DNA of 55,217 nt. Source: Bacteroidales bacterium (GTDB lineage Bacteria > Bacteroidota > Bacteroidia > Bacteroidales > P3). Below, in pieces: positions 1 through 8,595 of the stretch. The translations under genes were made by a program, and so were the position numbers. Position 1 is the first letter of the stretch. Each line of letters opens with the position of its first letter. The stretch lies in the NCBI GenBank assembly GCA_017429685.1, contig JAFROL010000019.1, positions 1 through 55,217 on the forward strand, written 5' to 3'. The notes below the pieces were generated by a model. The model had not been told where the DNA came from. It did no database searches and worked only from the letters and a program-made list of their open reading frames with translations.

Positions 1-1
1 C

Positions 2-1717
2 ACCGATAATGGACAAAGCGTCACCCAGACCACCATTATGTGCAAGATGACCACCCAGATGAACGAGAGCTATCCCTTGGTGTCGCGTATCTATACCGAT
101 GTGGGAAACACCAAGCCTGTGATTGTTGTCGACAGTGCGCTCGACTGCAACGCCGGCATAACAATGACCGACCTCAGCTATGCACCCTATTCGCCCGACG
201 ACACCAACCGTGTGGACACCAGCGCCACACAGTGGCAGTTCTATTCCTCCTATCCTCCTACTGAGCAGACTCTTGTGGGTACTTATACCGGCGGTACGGT
301 ACACCACACCTACGAAACCGGCTCGACAGCCAACAACCACTATAGTGTCAAAGTGCGCACCACCGCTTTCGGACGTTCGTGCTGGAATGAGAAGACCGTC
401 GAAATCCGCACCATCAAGCCTCCACGAGCTTCGATCAACCTGCAACGTGACAGCCTGTGCGAGGGCGACTCTATCTACATTTTCAATATGACTCCTGGCG
501 CCGCTTACACCGAATGGACCATCATCGGCAGCGACACATTGAATATGGTGGCACCGACCACCGTGTCGCACTTCGGTTTCGACACCACGTCGACAGTCTT
601 GCTGCTCACACGCAACAATGTACACTATATGAGCGACACCAACGCCGACGGAATCCTCGATCCGGTATACTGCTACGTCAATAGCAACACTACTGTTCAC
701 GTCGAGGAATATCCAGAGCTGGAGGTTATCGGCGACACGATTGTGTGCAACGGAACTCAAGCCATCGTCAATGTCACCTCGCAAAACCCGCAGACCGTCT
801 ACGACTGGTTTGTCTCGATGAACAGCAGCAACCCGCTGCAAGCCAACACAGCCACGCTGACGACGATGCCGACACACGACGAACGCTACTACGTCAAGGC
901 GCATACACCTTTCGGATGCACCTCGTGGGACAGCATCAATATCTATATCGTCGACCCGAGGCTGCAGGTGCCTGTCACTGAAATCTGCGACAACGAGACT
1001 GTGAAGCTCTATGCATCGAATGCTTATAGCTACACCTGGACGTCGATGCCCGACGACCCGTCGATGAACGGCCAGATCAACAACGACACCCTTATAGTCA
1101 CACCTCATACAACGACGACCTACACCCTCACCGGACACGGTATGAACGACTGCTCGGCCACGCCGCTCACACAGACCATCCGCGTCTATCCCTATCCGGT
1201 GCCAACGGTCGAGATGAGCCCCAACTTCATCGACTCCGAAGAACCCGTGGTGACATTCCGCGACGCATCGCCGGGGGCAACGACATCGCTGTGGAACTTC
1301 GGCAACGGCAACACGTCGACCGAACGCCAGCTGCGCTACACCTTCACCGACCTTAGTGAGGACTCGGTCCTGGTGAGCCTGACAACAGGCAACGAACTTG
1401 AATGCACCAGCGACACGCAGTTCTATGTCCCCATCGAGATTTTCTCGGTCTGGATGCCTACGGCCTTCACTCCCGACGAGAGCACCAACAACGAATTCTC
1501 GCTCTTTACCCACAACCAGCTGGAGTACTTCAGCTTTAACCTCTACGACCGCAAAGGCAACAGGATACTCTACACCACCGACCAGAACTTTAAGTGGGAC
1601 GGCACCTATAATGGCCACAAATGTCCGCAGGGAGTGTATGTGTACACCTGCACCTATCGCAGACCCGGCACCACCGACATCGTGACACGACGCGGAACGG
1701 TCACCCTGCTGCGATAA
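2..1717 (+). CDS. T9SS-secreted multidomain surface protein, C-terminal part (5' end outside the window)
   Basis: The frame is already open at base 2, so the start lies left of the window and only about 570 residues are visible. The visible part is a chain of Ig-like/PKD-like beta domains rich in Thr, Asp and Tyr. One clear PKD segment (DASPGATTSLWNFGNGNTS) is coded near 1262-1320. The last 90 or so residues (from about 1440, with WMPTAFTPDESTNNEF, then LYDRKGN, then KCPQGVYVYTC) match the gliding-motility-associated C-terminal domain, a type B sorting signal of the type IX secretion system. The protein is therefore probably exported to the periplasm, passed across the outer membrane by T9SS and left at the surface or released. 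Its ligand or substrate cannot be told from this part. A strong terminator follows 28 bases after the stop, so this is the last gene of its transcript. Confidence 0.85.
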   Translation, partial: TDNGQSVTQTTIMCKMTTQMNESYPLVSRIYTDVGNTKPVIVVDSALDCNAGITMTDLSYAPYSPDDTNRVDTSATQWQFYSSYPPTEQTLVGTYTGGTVHHTYETGSTANNHYSVKVRTTAFGRSCWNEKTVEIRTIKPPRASINLQRDSLCEGDSIYIFNMTPGAAYTEWTIIGSDTLNMVAPTTVSHFGFDTTSTVLLLTRNNVHYMSDTNADGILDPVYCYVNSNTTVHVEEYPELEVIGDTIVCNGTQAIVNVTSQNPQTVYDWFVSMNSSNPLQANTATLTTMPTHDERYYVKAHTPFGCTSWDSINIYIVDPRLQVPVTEICDNETVKLYASNAYSYTWTSMPDDPSMNGQINNDTLIVTPHTTTTYTLTGHGMNDCSATPLTQTIRVYPYPVPTVEMSPNFIDSEEPVVTFRDASPGATTSLWNFGNGNTSTERQLRYTFTDLSEDSVLVSLTTGNELECTSDTQFYVPIEIFSVWMPTAFTPDESTNNEFSLFTHNQLEYFSFNLYDRKGNRILYTTDQNFKWDGTYNGHKCPQGVYVYTCTYRRPGTTDIVTRRGTVTLLR

Positions 1718-1744
1718 GCACTGCGGCAACGTCGCATTCCATCA

Positions 1745-1775
1745 CCGCTCTGAAGTCCTTTCAGAGCGGTTTTTT
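1745..1775 (+). terminator. Rho-independent terminator after the T9SS substrate gene
   Basis: A perfect 9-bp stem (CCGCTCTGA at 1745-1753 and TCAGAGCGG at 1761-1769) with a 7-base loop is followed by a run of six T. Confidence 0.9.
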
Positions 1776-1865
1776 ATTGCTTTCAACAATAAAAAAACAT
1801 ACCCGGCGTTTTTAATTTCGTCTTTAAATTTCGTCCATCAGTTCCCTTAAACCCTAACCTGGATA

Positions 1866-3761
1866 ATGACCCCTCTTGAAATCCTTGAAAAATACTGGCA
1901 CTACGACAGTTTCCGCCCCTTGCAGGAAGAGATTATAGACTCGGTGCTTTCGGGTCGCGACACGCTGGCTTTGCTTCCCACGGGTGGCGGCAAGTCGCTG
2001 TGCTACCAGATTCCTGCGCTGGCCAAAGAGGGTGTCGCTCTTGTGGTTTCGCCACTGATAGCCCTGATGAAAGACCAGGTGAGGTCGCTGACGGAAAAAC
2101 ACATCAAAGCCCGATGCCTTGTCTCGGGAATGACGAAACGGGAAATAGAGACGGTGCTGAACAACTGCATCAACGACAGGGTGAAGCTGCTTTATGTCTC
2201 GCCCGAAAGGTTGCAGAGCCGCACTTTTATCGACCATCTGCGGCAGATGAATGTCAGCCTCATTGCTGTCGACGAGGCGCATTGCATCTCGCAATGGGGA
2301 TATGATTTCCGTCCGCCATACTGCGAGATAGCACGCATACGCCAATATCATCCGTCGGCACCGGTTGTCGCCCTCACGGCAACGGCAACTCCCGAAGTGG
2401 TCGACGACATAAAAGAGAAACTGGATTTTCGCAATGGCAAAGTGTTCAAAAGCAGTTTCTTCAGACCTAAGCTTTCTTACAGTGTCTTCGAGGAAGAGGA
2501 CAAAACGGGCAAAATGCTGCGCATCATCAAAGGTGTAGGCGGCAGCGGAATCGTATATGTCCGCAACCGCCGTCGCACCATAGAGTTGGCGAACTTGCTC
2601 AATGACAACGATATCCCTGCTGCAGCCTATCACGCCGGCATACCGTTGAAAGAACGCGACCAGCGGCAGAAAGAATGGCAGAAATCGTCGTGTGGCGTAA
2701 TGGTGGCGACCAATGCTTTCGGAATGGGAATTGACAAGCCTGATGTGCGTTTTGTTATCCACTATGACCTGCCTGAATCGCCCGAAGCCTATTTCCAGGA
2801 AGCCGGCCGAGCGGGCCGCGACGAACGTCAGGCCTACGCTGTGCAGCTATACCAGCGCAGCGACGTCGAGAGGCTGCACTGTTCGCTGGAACGCGACTTT
2901 CCTCCGCTCAACTATATCCGCAATGTCTATAGGGCTGTGTGCAATTTCTACCAAATTCCTGTCGGTTCCGGCCAGGACAGCCGTTTCGACTTCGAGATGG
3001 AGAAAATATGCGCTGCCTATAGTTTTGACGTATACACCTTCTTCAGCGCAATGCGTTTCATCGAGCGCGAGGGGCTTGTCGCGTTGCCCGAGCACAGCGA
3101 ACTGCAGTCGCGTCTGTTCATCACTGTGGGCAAGGAGGAATTGTATCGCTTTCAGGTCTCTAACCGCGAAATAGGCGATATGCTGACATCGCTCTTGCGT
3201 ATCTATGGCGGCATATTTACCGACTATACACCCATCAGCGAAAATGCCATAGGGCAACGATGCGGCAAAACGGAAACGCAGGTCGCCAATATGCTCAAAG
3301 AACTCAACAGGCTGCAGATGGCGGAATACATCCCCAAAACGCTCAAGCCGCAAATAATATTCAGCTCGCCGCGCATCGATATCAAGGACCTGTACGTCAG
3401 CGACCGCAACTACAAAGACCTGAAACGCTCCGAAGCCAACCGTCGTGAGGCCATTATAAGATATGCCACAAACAACAGCGAGTGCCGTAGCCGCCAGCTG
3501 CTGCGCTATTTTGGCGAGGAGCAGCAGTCGGGATGCGGCATCTGTGACGTATGCCTTGCCAGGAAGAGGCAGGAGAGTCTCCCGCTGGAGGAAATGATAA
3601 AACAAGTATTGGCTTCCGGGCCGCAAACAATCAAGCAACTGGCAGACAGGTTGCCGAACATAGACAAGGAAGAGTTGACCACGACGGTGCGCTCGCTGCT
3701 GAACCGCAGAGTGCTGACCACCGATCAGGACTTCCGCATCAGTTGGCGCAGTTCGTCGTAG
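1866..3761 (+). CDS. recQ: ATP-dependent DNA helicase RecQ
   Basis: A 631-residue superfamily 2 helicase that unwinds DNA 3' to 5' in recombination and fork repair. Visible motifs are the N-terminal aromatic/Gln region (FRPLQ, 16-20), Walker A (TGGGKS, 39-44), the DEAH box (136-139) followed by CISQWG, motif V/VI in the second RecA fold (VRFVIHYDLPESPEAYFQE, then GRAGRD), and the RecQ-C-terminal zinc site (one Cys, then CGICDVC near residue 560). A winged-helix region follows. No obvious HRDC domain is present, so this looks like the shorter RecQ class; Bacteroidetes often carry two RecQ types. The ATG at 1866 is chosen because the helicase core begins directly after it. The 3' end overlaps the convergent maf gene by 37 bases. 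Confidence 0.95.
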   Translation: MTPLEILEKYWHYDSFRPLQEEIIDSVLSGRDTLALLPTGGGKSLCYQIPALAKEGVALVVSPLIALMKDQVRSLTEKHIKARCLVSGMTKREIETVLNNCINDRVKLLYVSPERLQSRTFIDHLRQMNVSLIAVDEAHCISQWGYDFRPPYCEIARIRQYHPSAPVVALTATATPEVVDDIKEKLDFRNGKVFKSSFFRPKLSYSVFEEEDKTGKMLRIIKGVGGSGIVYVRNRRRTIELANLLNDNDIPAAAYHAGIPLKERDQRQKEWQKSSCGVMVATNAFGMGIDKPDVRFVIHYDLPESPEAYFQEAGRAGRDERQAYAVQLYQRSDVERLHCSLERDFPPLNYIRNVYRAVCNFYQIPVGSGQDSRFDFEMEKICAAYSFDVYTFFSAMRFIEREGLVALPEHSELQSRLFITVGKEELYRFQVSNREIGDMLTSLLRIYGGIFTDYTPISENAIGQRCGKTETQVANMLKELNRLQMAEYIPKTLKPQIIFSSPRIDIKDLYVSDRNYKDLKRSEANRREAIIRYATNNSECRSRQLLRYFGEEQQSGCGICDVCLARKRQESLPLEEMIKQVLASGPQTIKQLADRLPNIDKEELTTTVRSLLNRRVLTTDQDFRISWRSSS

Positions 3762-4297
3762 AGGCGCGACAGCGGCAACCCCATTACGTTATAGTAGCAG
3801 CCTTCAATACGCTCGACGCCGACCATCCCAATCCATTCCTGAATGCCGTAGGCTCCGGCTTTGTCGAAGCAGGTGCCTTGGTCTATATAGTGCCAGATTG
3901 TCTCTTCGCTCAGCTGGCGAAAGACGACAACGGTCTGCTCGGTAAAGACAACCTGTCGCGATGCGCTTTTCAGACATACTCCGGTGTAGACCGTATGCCT
4001 GTCGTCGGACAGCGATCGAAGCATTTCGTAGGCCCGCTCCCGGCTGTGTGGCTTGCCGAGCACCTCGCCTTTGTGCACAACAATAGTGTCGGCGGTGACA
4101 AGAATCTCATCGTCGGCTAATGTCTTCGCATAGCCTTTGGCTTTGAGCAATGCCAGCGATGCGGCAATGTATTCGACAGGAGTGCCGGGCTCCACAATCT
4201 CTTCGGTTTCGATATCTACGAAATCGACAGGGAATCCCAGTTGCGATAGCAATTGCCGGCGCCGCGGCGATTTTGATGCCAATAAGAGAGTATACAC
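3725..4297 (-). CDS. maf: Maf-like nucleoside triphosphate pyrophosphatase
   Basis: A 190-residue cytoplasmic protein of the Maf/HAM1 superfamily. Characterised members hydrolyse non-canonical or modified nucleotides (dTTP/UTP or m7GTP classes) to the monophosphate, which acts as house-cleaning; the name recalls septum inhibition in Bacillus. Diagnostic motifs are the N-terminal LASKSPRRRQLL substrate loop, VTADTIV with the catalytic Asp, GKP, and TGVCL. The length is normal for the family. Its last 37 bases overlap the end of recQ tail to tail, so both genes use both strands of that segment for coding. Upstream (to the right) the MORN-repeat gene ends 71 bases away on the same strand, so cotranscription is possible. 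Subclass specificity cannot be fixed by eye. Confidence 0.95.
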   Translation of the reverse strand: MYTLLLASKSPRRRQLLSQLGFPVDFVDIETEEIVEPGTPVEYIAASLALLKAKGYAKTLADDEILVTADTIVVHKGEVLGKPHSRERAYEMLRSLSDDRHTVYTGVCLKSASRQVVFTEQTVVVFRQLSEETIWHYIDQGTCFDKAGAYGIQEWIGMVGVERIEGCYYNVMGLPLSRLYDELRQLMRKS

Positions 4298-4368
4298 TAT
4301 TGAAAAATTGAAAGTTGAGACAGTAGGGTAGGGAAGGCAATACGGATTGTCAATGCGTCAATGGCAAA

Positions 4369-5562
4369 TCAGAAGTCTCCTGCCCGGCTGTTGCCGGCGG
4401 GTTTGCGGTCGCCGTCTTTCTGTTCCTTGCCGCCTTTGAAGACCATAGCCCTGGCCACTTTGCCCTGCTCGTCGTAAAGCACCCATCGGCCCTCTTTTTC
4501 TCCATTGGCGAAAGAGCCTGACTCTTCAGGTTTTCCAGCGCTGTTGAAGCGTTCATATTTGCCGTGCCACAGTCCGTTTTTATAATTGGCACGACTTTCG
4601 ATTTTTCCGTTGGCAAAATAGCGCACCTCCTCGCCGTCCTTCTCGTCGGCGGCATAGTGCATCACATATCTTGGGCGTCCGTCGTCATAGTAGCCTTTCC
4701 ATTCGCCGTCTTTCATACCTTTGTGGAAACTGCCCGTATAGTCGATGCGCCCGTCTTCGTACCAGGCTGTCCATACGCCTTCCTCCTTGTTCGAGACATA
4801 GTTTCCTTCGTGCAGCTTGCGTCCCGACTCGTACCACGTGGTCCATTTGCCACTTTTGTTTCCGCCGACAAACTGGCCTTCACGCCATTTCTCGCCGGTT
4901 TCGTAATAGTATGTCCAAACGCCGGTTTCCTTGCCTTGCTCGTAGGTGCCGCGAATGCCGATCTTGCCGTTGGTGCGCCAGTAGAAGAGCCATTCACCTT
5001 CCTGCTCGCCGTTCTCCAGGCGGCCTTTCATATCCATATTGCCTTTGTCGGTATACCATTCGGCCATACCATTGAGCTCGTTGTCGCGATAGGTGCCCTT
5101 GAATTTCAGTTTGCCGTTTTCGTGCCATTCGTTGGCTGAACCTTGCTTCTGGCCGTCGACAAAAACTATTTCGTCCTTTTTCTGACCGTTCCTGTACCAC
5201 GACCGGTAGGTGCCGTTTTTGCGGCCTGCCGTCACGGCGACTTCACTTTTGAGGCTTCCGTCGGGATACCATTCTTTCGAAATGCCTGTGCCGTAGCACT
5301 CCTCTGCGCACTTGGCGCCGTCCTCATAAAAAACTTTCCACACTCCGGTCTTTTCGCCGCGGTCGTTGTAGCGGCCTTGCTGAAAGACACGTCCGTTGCG
5401 ATGCCAGAAGGTCCAGTCGCCGGTGCGTACACTGTCGTCGGTCATCATACCCTCGACTGCGGGATGGCCCTTGTCGGCGTCATAGAATTTCTGATAACGG
5501 ATCTGGGCATTTACAGTGAGCAAACTGCATACAAAAAGGGAAAAAACAATGTTTTTTTTCAT
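4369..5562 (-). CDS. Secreted MORN-like (YwqK-type) repeat protein
   Basis: A 397-residue protein with an N-terminal signal peptide (residues 1-19, ending VNA). The rest is about fourteen repeats of roughly 23 residues with the pattern G.W..YY.nG.., the MORN_2 variant found in proteins annotated as YwqK-family antitoxins. That label is a family name carried over from Bacillus; nothing here shows a toxin partner. In Bacteroidetes such repeats form extended beta hairpins in the periplasm or on the surface, with unknown ligands. The C-terminus is charged and free of repeats. The gene starts 35 bases after the stop of the DUF4270 lipoprotein gene, so the two are probably cotranscribed. Confidence 0.8.
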   Translation of the reverse strand: MKKNIVFSLFVCSLLTVNAQIRYQKFYDADKGHPAVEGMMTDDSVRTGDWTFWHRNGRVFQQGRYNDRGEKTGVWKVFYEDGAKCAEECYGTGISKEWYPDGSLKSEVAVTAGRKNGTYRSWYRNGQKKDEIVFVDGQKQGSANEWHENGKLKFKGTYRDNELNGMAEWYTDKGNMDMKGRLENGEQEGEWLFYWRTNGKIGIRGTYEQGKETGVWTYYYETGEKWREGQFVGGNKSGKWTTWYESGRKLHEGNYVSNKEEGVWTAWYEDGRIDYTGSFHKGMKDGEWKGYYDDGRPRYVMHYAADEKDGEEVRYFANGKIESRANYKNGLWHGKYERFNSAGKPEESGSFANGEKEGRWVLYDEQGKVARAMVFKGGKEQKDGDRKPAGNSRAGDF

Positions 5563-5597
5563 AAGGTCTTAAGCATCGGTTTTTTTGAAATGATTCA

Positions 5598-6881
5598 CTA
5601 TTCGCTGTACACAAATCTGATACGGATAGGGTTGTTGCCGGTAGCCGACGGGCTGGTGCCGTTGAGCACCAGCCTTGCGGGCGACGAACGCCGTGCGTTG
5701 AGCACCAGCAGCGTACCGTAGTCCGAACCTGCCTTTAACATTTTCTGAAGATGTTGGGTGATGCGGAGGCGGTAGTATTTGCCATTTTCAGAGTAAGTTC
5801 CGTCATAGCCCGAAAAGGAGACGTCGTACATATCCTGCACGCTCGACATACTGCCGTCGGCGTTAAGCTTAAGGGCTGCAACCATATCGGGTTTGTAGGC
5901 TGGCGACAGGTCGGCAACCGGGAGTTGCAGCTCAGCGTAATGAATCACAGCGTAGGGGTGGTCGGCGTGGAACTGCTGTACAAAGCTGTTGAAATTAACC
6001 TTGACGTTTGTGCCGCCCATCGGACTAAGATACAGATATTGAGAGCCTTCAATAGAGTCGCTGGTGTTGGTGTTGAACGTTGACAGGGCGCCGATGTAGT
6101 TGTTCTTGAACTGGCAGAAATGCGGAGCCGTCTGCGAGACGACAAAGTTATAGGTACGCGCTATCGTGTCGCTTCCGTTGGTATAGCGATAGTGTATGCC
6201 GAGTCCGGTGCCTGCCGCGGCCAGGTTGATTGTCGCTGCCTGCGGTGTCCCGTCGTTGACGAGGCGCACGCGAATGCCCTTCATAGCAGCCTCAAAGTCA
6301 GTAGAGGAGGCGTAGCTTTTGTTTCGCACGTAAGCAATGAAATTGTCGTTCAGGCGCATCGAAGCCACCATACTGTCGCTCTGCTCCACGCGCACCGTGC
6401 CGTCGAAAAAGCACGTGCCGTTGACGGCCAGTTCGTCGAAAGCATAGTAGGCACTGTCGCGAAGCACAGGCTCGGCAAGCTGATACACTTCGAAATGAAG
6501 GTCCCTGTACGATTTCGAGCCCAAACTCTCAGGATAGACGGTGGCCAGCGAGAACGATAGTATCGCCGAGTCGATCAGCGAGTTCTGGTCAAACTCGACA
6601 CCCGCGTTGTCGGCAGTGGTAATCTGCATAAAAAGCACACCTTCCGACGAGCCGAAAACATCGTCGCTATAGCATCCTATCAGGGCATTCGACTGGGATG
6701 AAGTCTGTAGCGAATCGTCAAAAACGGTATAGGCAGTGCCATAGGCCGTGTCGCAGATGCCTTCATAGAGCGTTGCCGGGTCCTGAAGGTCGACACCGAG
6801 GTCAGACTCCTTTTCGTTGCAGGCAGCGAAAAGAGCAAAAACACAGAAAAACAATGCTATAAAAAATCTGTTTCTTGTCAT
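5598..6881 (-). CDS. DUF4270 family lipoprotein
   Basis: A 427-residue protein with a lipoprotein signal (FALFAAC, Cys near residue 20) followed by NEKESDLGVDL. The conserved start after the Cys, the 'QDPATLYEG' segment and the overall length fit DUF4270, a Bacteroidetes family of outer-membrane-anchored beta-rich proteins of unknown function. In this phylum DUF4270 genes often lie beside a short glycogen-synthase-like gene, as here: the upstream minus-strand gene ends at 7001, 119 bases away. A TAnnTTTG element sits in that gap (6941-6948), so the gene may have its own promoter as well as readthrough. No catalytic motif was seen. Confidence 0.8.
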   Translation of the reverse strand: MTRNRFFIALFFCVFALFAACNEKESDLGVDLQDPATLYEGICDTAYGTAYTVFDDSLQTSSQSNALIGCYSDDVFGSSEGVLFMQITTADNAGVEFDQNSLIDSAILSFSLATVYPESLGSKSYRDLHFEVYQLAEPVLRDSAYYAFDELAVNGTCFFDGTVRVEQSDSMVASMRLNDNFIAYVRNKSYASSTDFEAAMKGIRVRLVNDGTPQAATINLAAAGTGLGIHYRYTNGSDTIARTYNFVVSQTAPHFCQFKNNYIGALSTFNTNTSDSIEGSQYLYLSPMGGTNVKVNFNSFVQQFHADHPYAVIHYAELQLPVADLSPAYKPDMVAALKLNADGSMSSVQDMYDVSFSGYDGTYSENGKYYRLRITQHLQKMLKAGSDYGTLLVLNARRSSPARLVLNGTSPSATGNNPIRIRFVYSE

Positions 6882-6940
6882 TTAGTTCGTGAATTGTGGT
6901 TGGTTTTTGGTATATTTGCGGTTGGAGAGCTGTAGGAAAA

Positions 6941-6948
6941 CAAATGTA
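6941..6948 (-). promoter_or_regulatory. Possible -7 element (TACATTTG) for the DUF4270 gene
   Basis: On the minus strand the octamer matches the Bacteroidetes TAnnTTTG consensus and lies 60 bases before the start. No good -33 TTTG was found at the usual distance, so the call is tentative. Confidence 0.4.
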
Positions 6949-7000
6949 TGTCCATCATATCTTTTTGAGTCCCGTCCAACTTCACCGATGCCCATCGGGC

Positions 7001-7825
7001 TTAATTGTTGATGTTGCTTCCGATGATGGTATCGTAAAGTTTGTTGATTTGTTCGTAGAACACGGTGCGGTCAGCGTTGTATTCCACTATGTTGCGTTTG
7101 TTTTCGCGAGCGAAGGCCACCAACTCAGGATTGGCGTTGGGCGAAGCGATGACGATGCCGTGAGCGTAGGTGATTGCCGCCTTGGTAAGCGTCATATAGT
7201 CCAGATTCTCAAACAGTCGCAAATCCTTGGCGGTGGCTCCGTCTGCCTTGAGCTTGCGCTCCATATCGGGGCCGAAATTGCCCTCAAAGGCATCGTTTGT
7301 AATCGAAAAGACCGTTTTTGTGCCCGAAAAGAACGCGTTCTCCTTGTTGATGCGGCGCAGGTAGAAAGGAATCATACACGAGAACCATCCTGTAAAGTGA
7401 ATCAGATGCGGCTGCCAGGCAAGCTTGCGAACAGCCTCGAGGGTGCCGCGACCGTAGAAAAGTATACGCTCGTCGTTGTCGGCATAGAACTTGCCGTTCT
7501 CGTCAAAGAAACCTTTATGGTGAGTAAAATATTCCTCATTGTCAATAAAATAGACCTGCATACGTGCCGACGGTATCGAGCCCACCTTGATGATAAGCTG
7601 ATGATCGGCATTGTTCACTATCAGGTTCATACCCGACAGGCGGATAACCTCGTGCAGTTGGTTTTTGCGTTCGTTGACATTGCTGAAACGAGGCATAAAA
7701 ACCCTTATCTCACGTCCCTTTTCCTGGGCGAAAGAAGGCAAATAGCGACCGATATACGAGTTTTCGGACTCTGGCACGAAAGGCATAATCTCCTGATTGA
7801 CAAAAAGTATTCTCCCTTTTCCCAT
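7001..7825 (-). CDS. Short glycogen/starch synthase-like protein (GT5 N-terminal domain only)
   Basis: 274 residues matching the N-terminal Rossmann half of GT5 glycogen synthases: ILFVNQEIMPFVPESENSY, IRVFMPRF, PHLIHFTGW and TVFSITNDAFEG correspond to the GlgA core. The C-terminal GT-B half that binds the nucleotide sugar is absent; full GlgA has about 480 residues. The KxGGL motif that opens bacterial GlgA is replaced by ENSYIG. Proteins of this length are common in Bacteroidetes and are annotated glycogen/starch synthase, but with these losses catalysis is doubtful and a binding or regulatory role is as likely. It is transcribed leftward, probably together with the DUF4270 and MORN-repeat genes, and is divergent from recX. 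Confidence 0.8.
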   Translation of the reverse strand: MGKGRILFVNQEIMPFVPESENSYIGRYLPSFAQEKGREIRVFMPRFSNVNERKNQLHEVIRLSGMNLIVNNADHQLIIKVGSIPSARMQVYFIDNEEYFTHHKGFFDENGKFYADNDERILFYGRGTLEAVRKLAWQPHLIHFTGWFSCMIPFYLRRINKENAFFSGTKTVFSITNDAFEGNFGPDMERKLKADGATAKDLRLFENLDYMTLTKAAITYAHGIVIASPNANPELVAFARENKRNIVEYNADRTVFYEQINKLYDTIIGSNINN

Positions 7826-7850
7826 ATTTTTTATATTATTATTCCAATTG

Positions 7851-7884
7851 CAAAGTTACGAATATTTTTTGGATTGGCGGCAAA
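7851..7884 (-). promoter_or_regulatory. Promoter for the glycogen-synthase-like gene
   Basis: On the minus strand TAACTTTG (7851-7858) matches TAnnTTTG. A TTTG lies 22 bases upstream (7881-7884), slightly longer than the usual 19. The start codon is 26 bases downstream. Confidence 0.6.
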
Positions 7885-7954
7885 GAATTTCGCATTAAGC
7901 CGCTTTTGGTGCACTTTGGGCGTCGAAAGAAAAATGCCTAAAAAAAGCCGCAAA

Positions 7955-7986
7955 TTGTCCGTAATTATTTTTTTTTTGTATTTTTG
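7955..7986 (+). promoter_or_regulatory. Promoter for recX
   Basis: TATTTTTG at 7979-7986 matches the -7 TAnnTTTG element, with TTG at 7955-7957 (21-base spacer) as the -33 element. It is back to back with the minus-strand promoter at 7851-7884. Confidence 0.6.
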
Positions 7987-8071
7987 CCCTAAGAAAATAA
8001 AACTCAAAATAACTACAAGCGACATTATATCAGTATCTTATATCATTTTCACCATACCATAGAGTACACCA

Positions 8072-8563
8072 ATGCCAGACAAATTCAAATTTACGGATGC
8101 TGACAAAGCCTTCATCTCTAAAGCCGAACACTATTGCGCTACAGCTGAGCAGTGCCGCACGTCAGTTATGGAGAAGCTTCTTTCGTGGGGTGCCGACAGG
8201 GCACTTGCAGGACGCATAGTAGACCATCTGGTTGAAACCAAGTTCATTGACGAAGCTCGCTATTGCAAAATCTACTGCGAATCGAAACTGCATCTGCAGA
8301 AGTGGGGACGCATAAAAATCAACTATATGCTGCGCAGCAAACGAATTGACAACCACATAATCGCCAATGCGTTGCAACAAATCGACGAAACACAGTACAC
8401 AGAAACCCTCCGTCAGCTTGCCGAAACCAAACTGCGCACACTGCACGACACCGACCCCTACAAACTGCGAGGCAAACTGGTATCATTCCTCGCCTCGCAC
8501 GGATTCGAACAGTCCGAAATACAGACTGTCGTCCAGCAACTTGTGGGCGAAGGTGAGTTGTGA
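8072..8563 (+). CDS. recX: Regulatory protein RecX
   Basis: A 163-residue all-helical protein made of three-helix repeats; RecX family members bind RecA filaments and limit their growth or strand exchange. Visible signatures are the first repeat (A.HYCATAEQCRTSVMEKLLSWG), LVETKFIDEARYCKIYCESKLHLQKWGRIKINYMLRSK split over repeats one and two, and the C-terminal KLVSFLASHGFE. The length is usual for the family. recA is not nearby. The following DUF3078 gene begins 32 bases after the stop, so the pair may share the recX promoter, although they have no known functional link. Confidence 0.92.
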   Translation: MPDKFKFTDADKAFISKAEHYCATAEQCRTSVMEKLLSWGADRALAGRIVDHLVETKFIDEARYCKIYCESKLHLQKWGRIKINYMLRSKRIDNHIIANALQQIDETQYTETLRQLAETKLRTLHDTDPYKLRGKLVSFLASHGFEQSEIQTVVQQLVGEGEL

Positions 8564-8595
8564 ACAAGAGACATCAAATCTTATTCCATAAAAAT

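Noticed and set aside
5562-5598. Toxin-antitoxin locus suggested by the YwqK name
   Set aside because: No toxin-like gene is adjacent; the neighbour is a DUF4270 lipoprotein, and the MORN-repeat protein is secreted.
6911-6918. Plus-strand TATATTTG resembling a promoter
   Set aside because: No plus-strand gene follows and no -33 element lies at the right distance.
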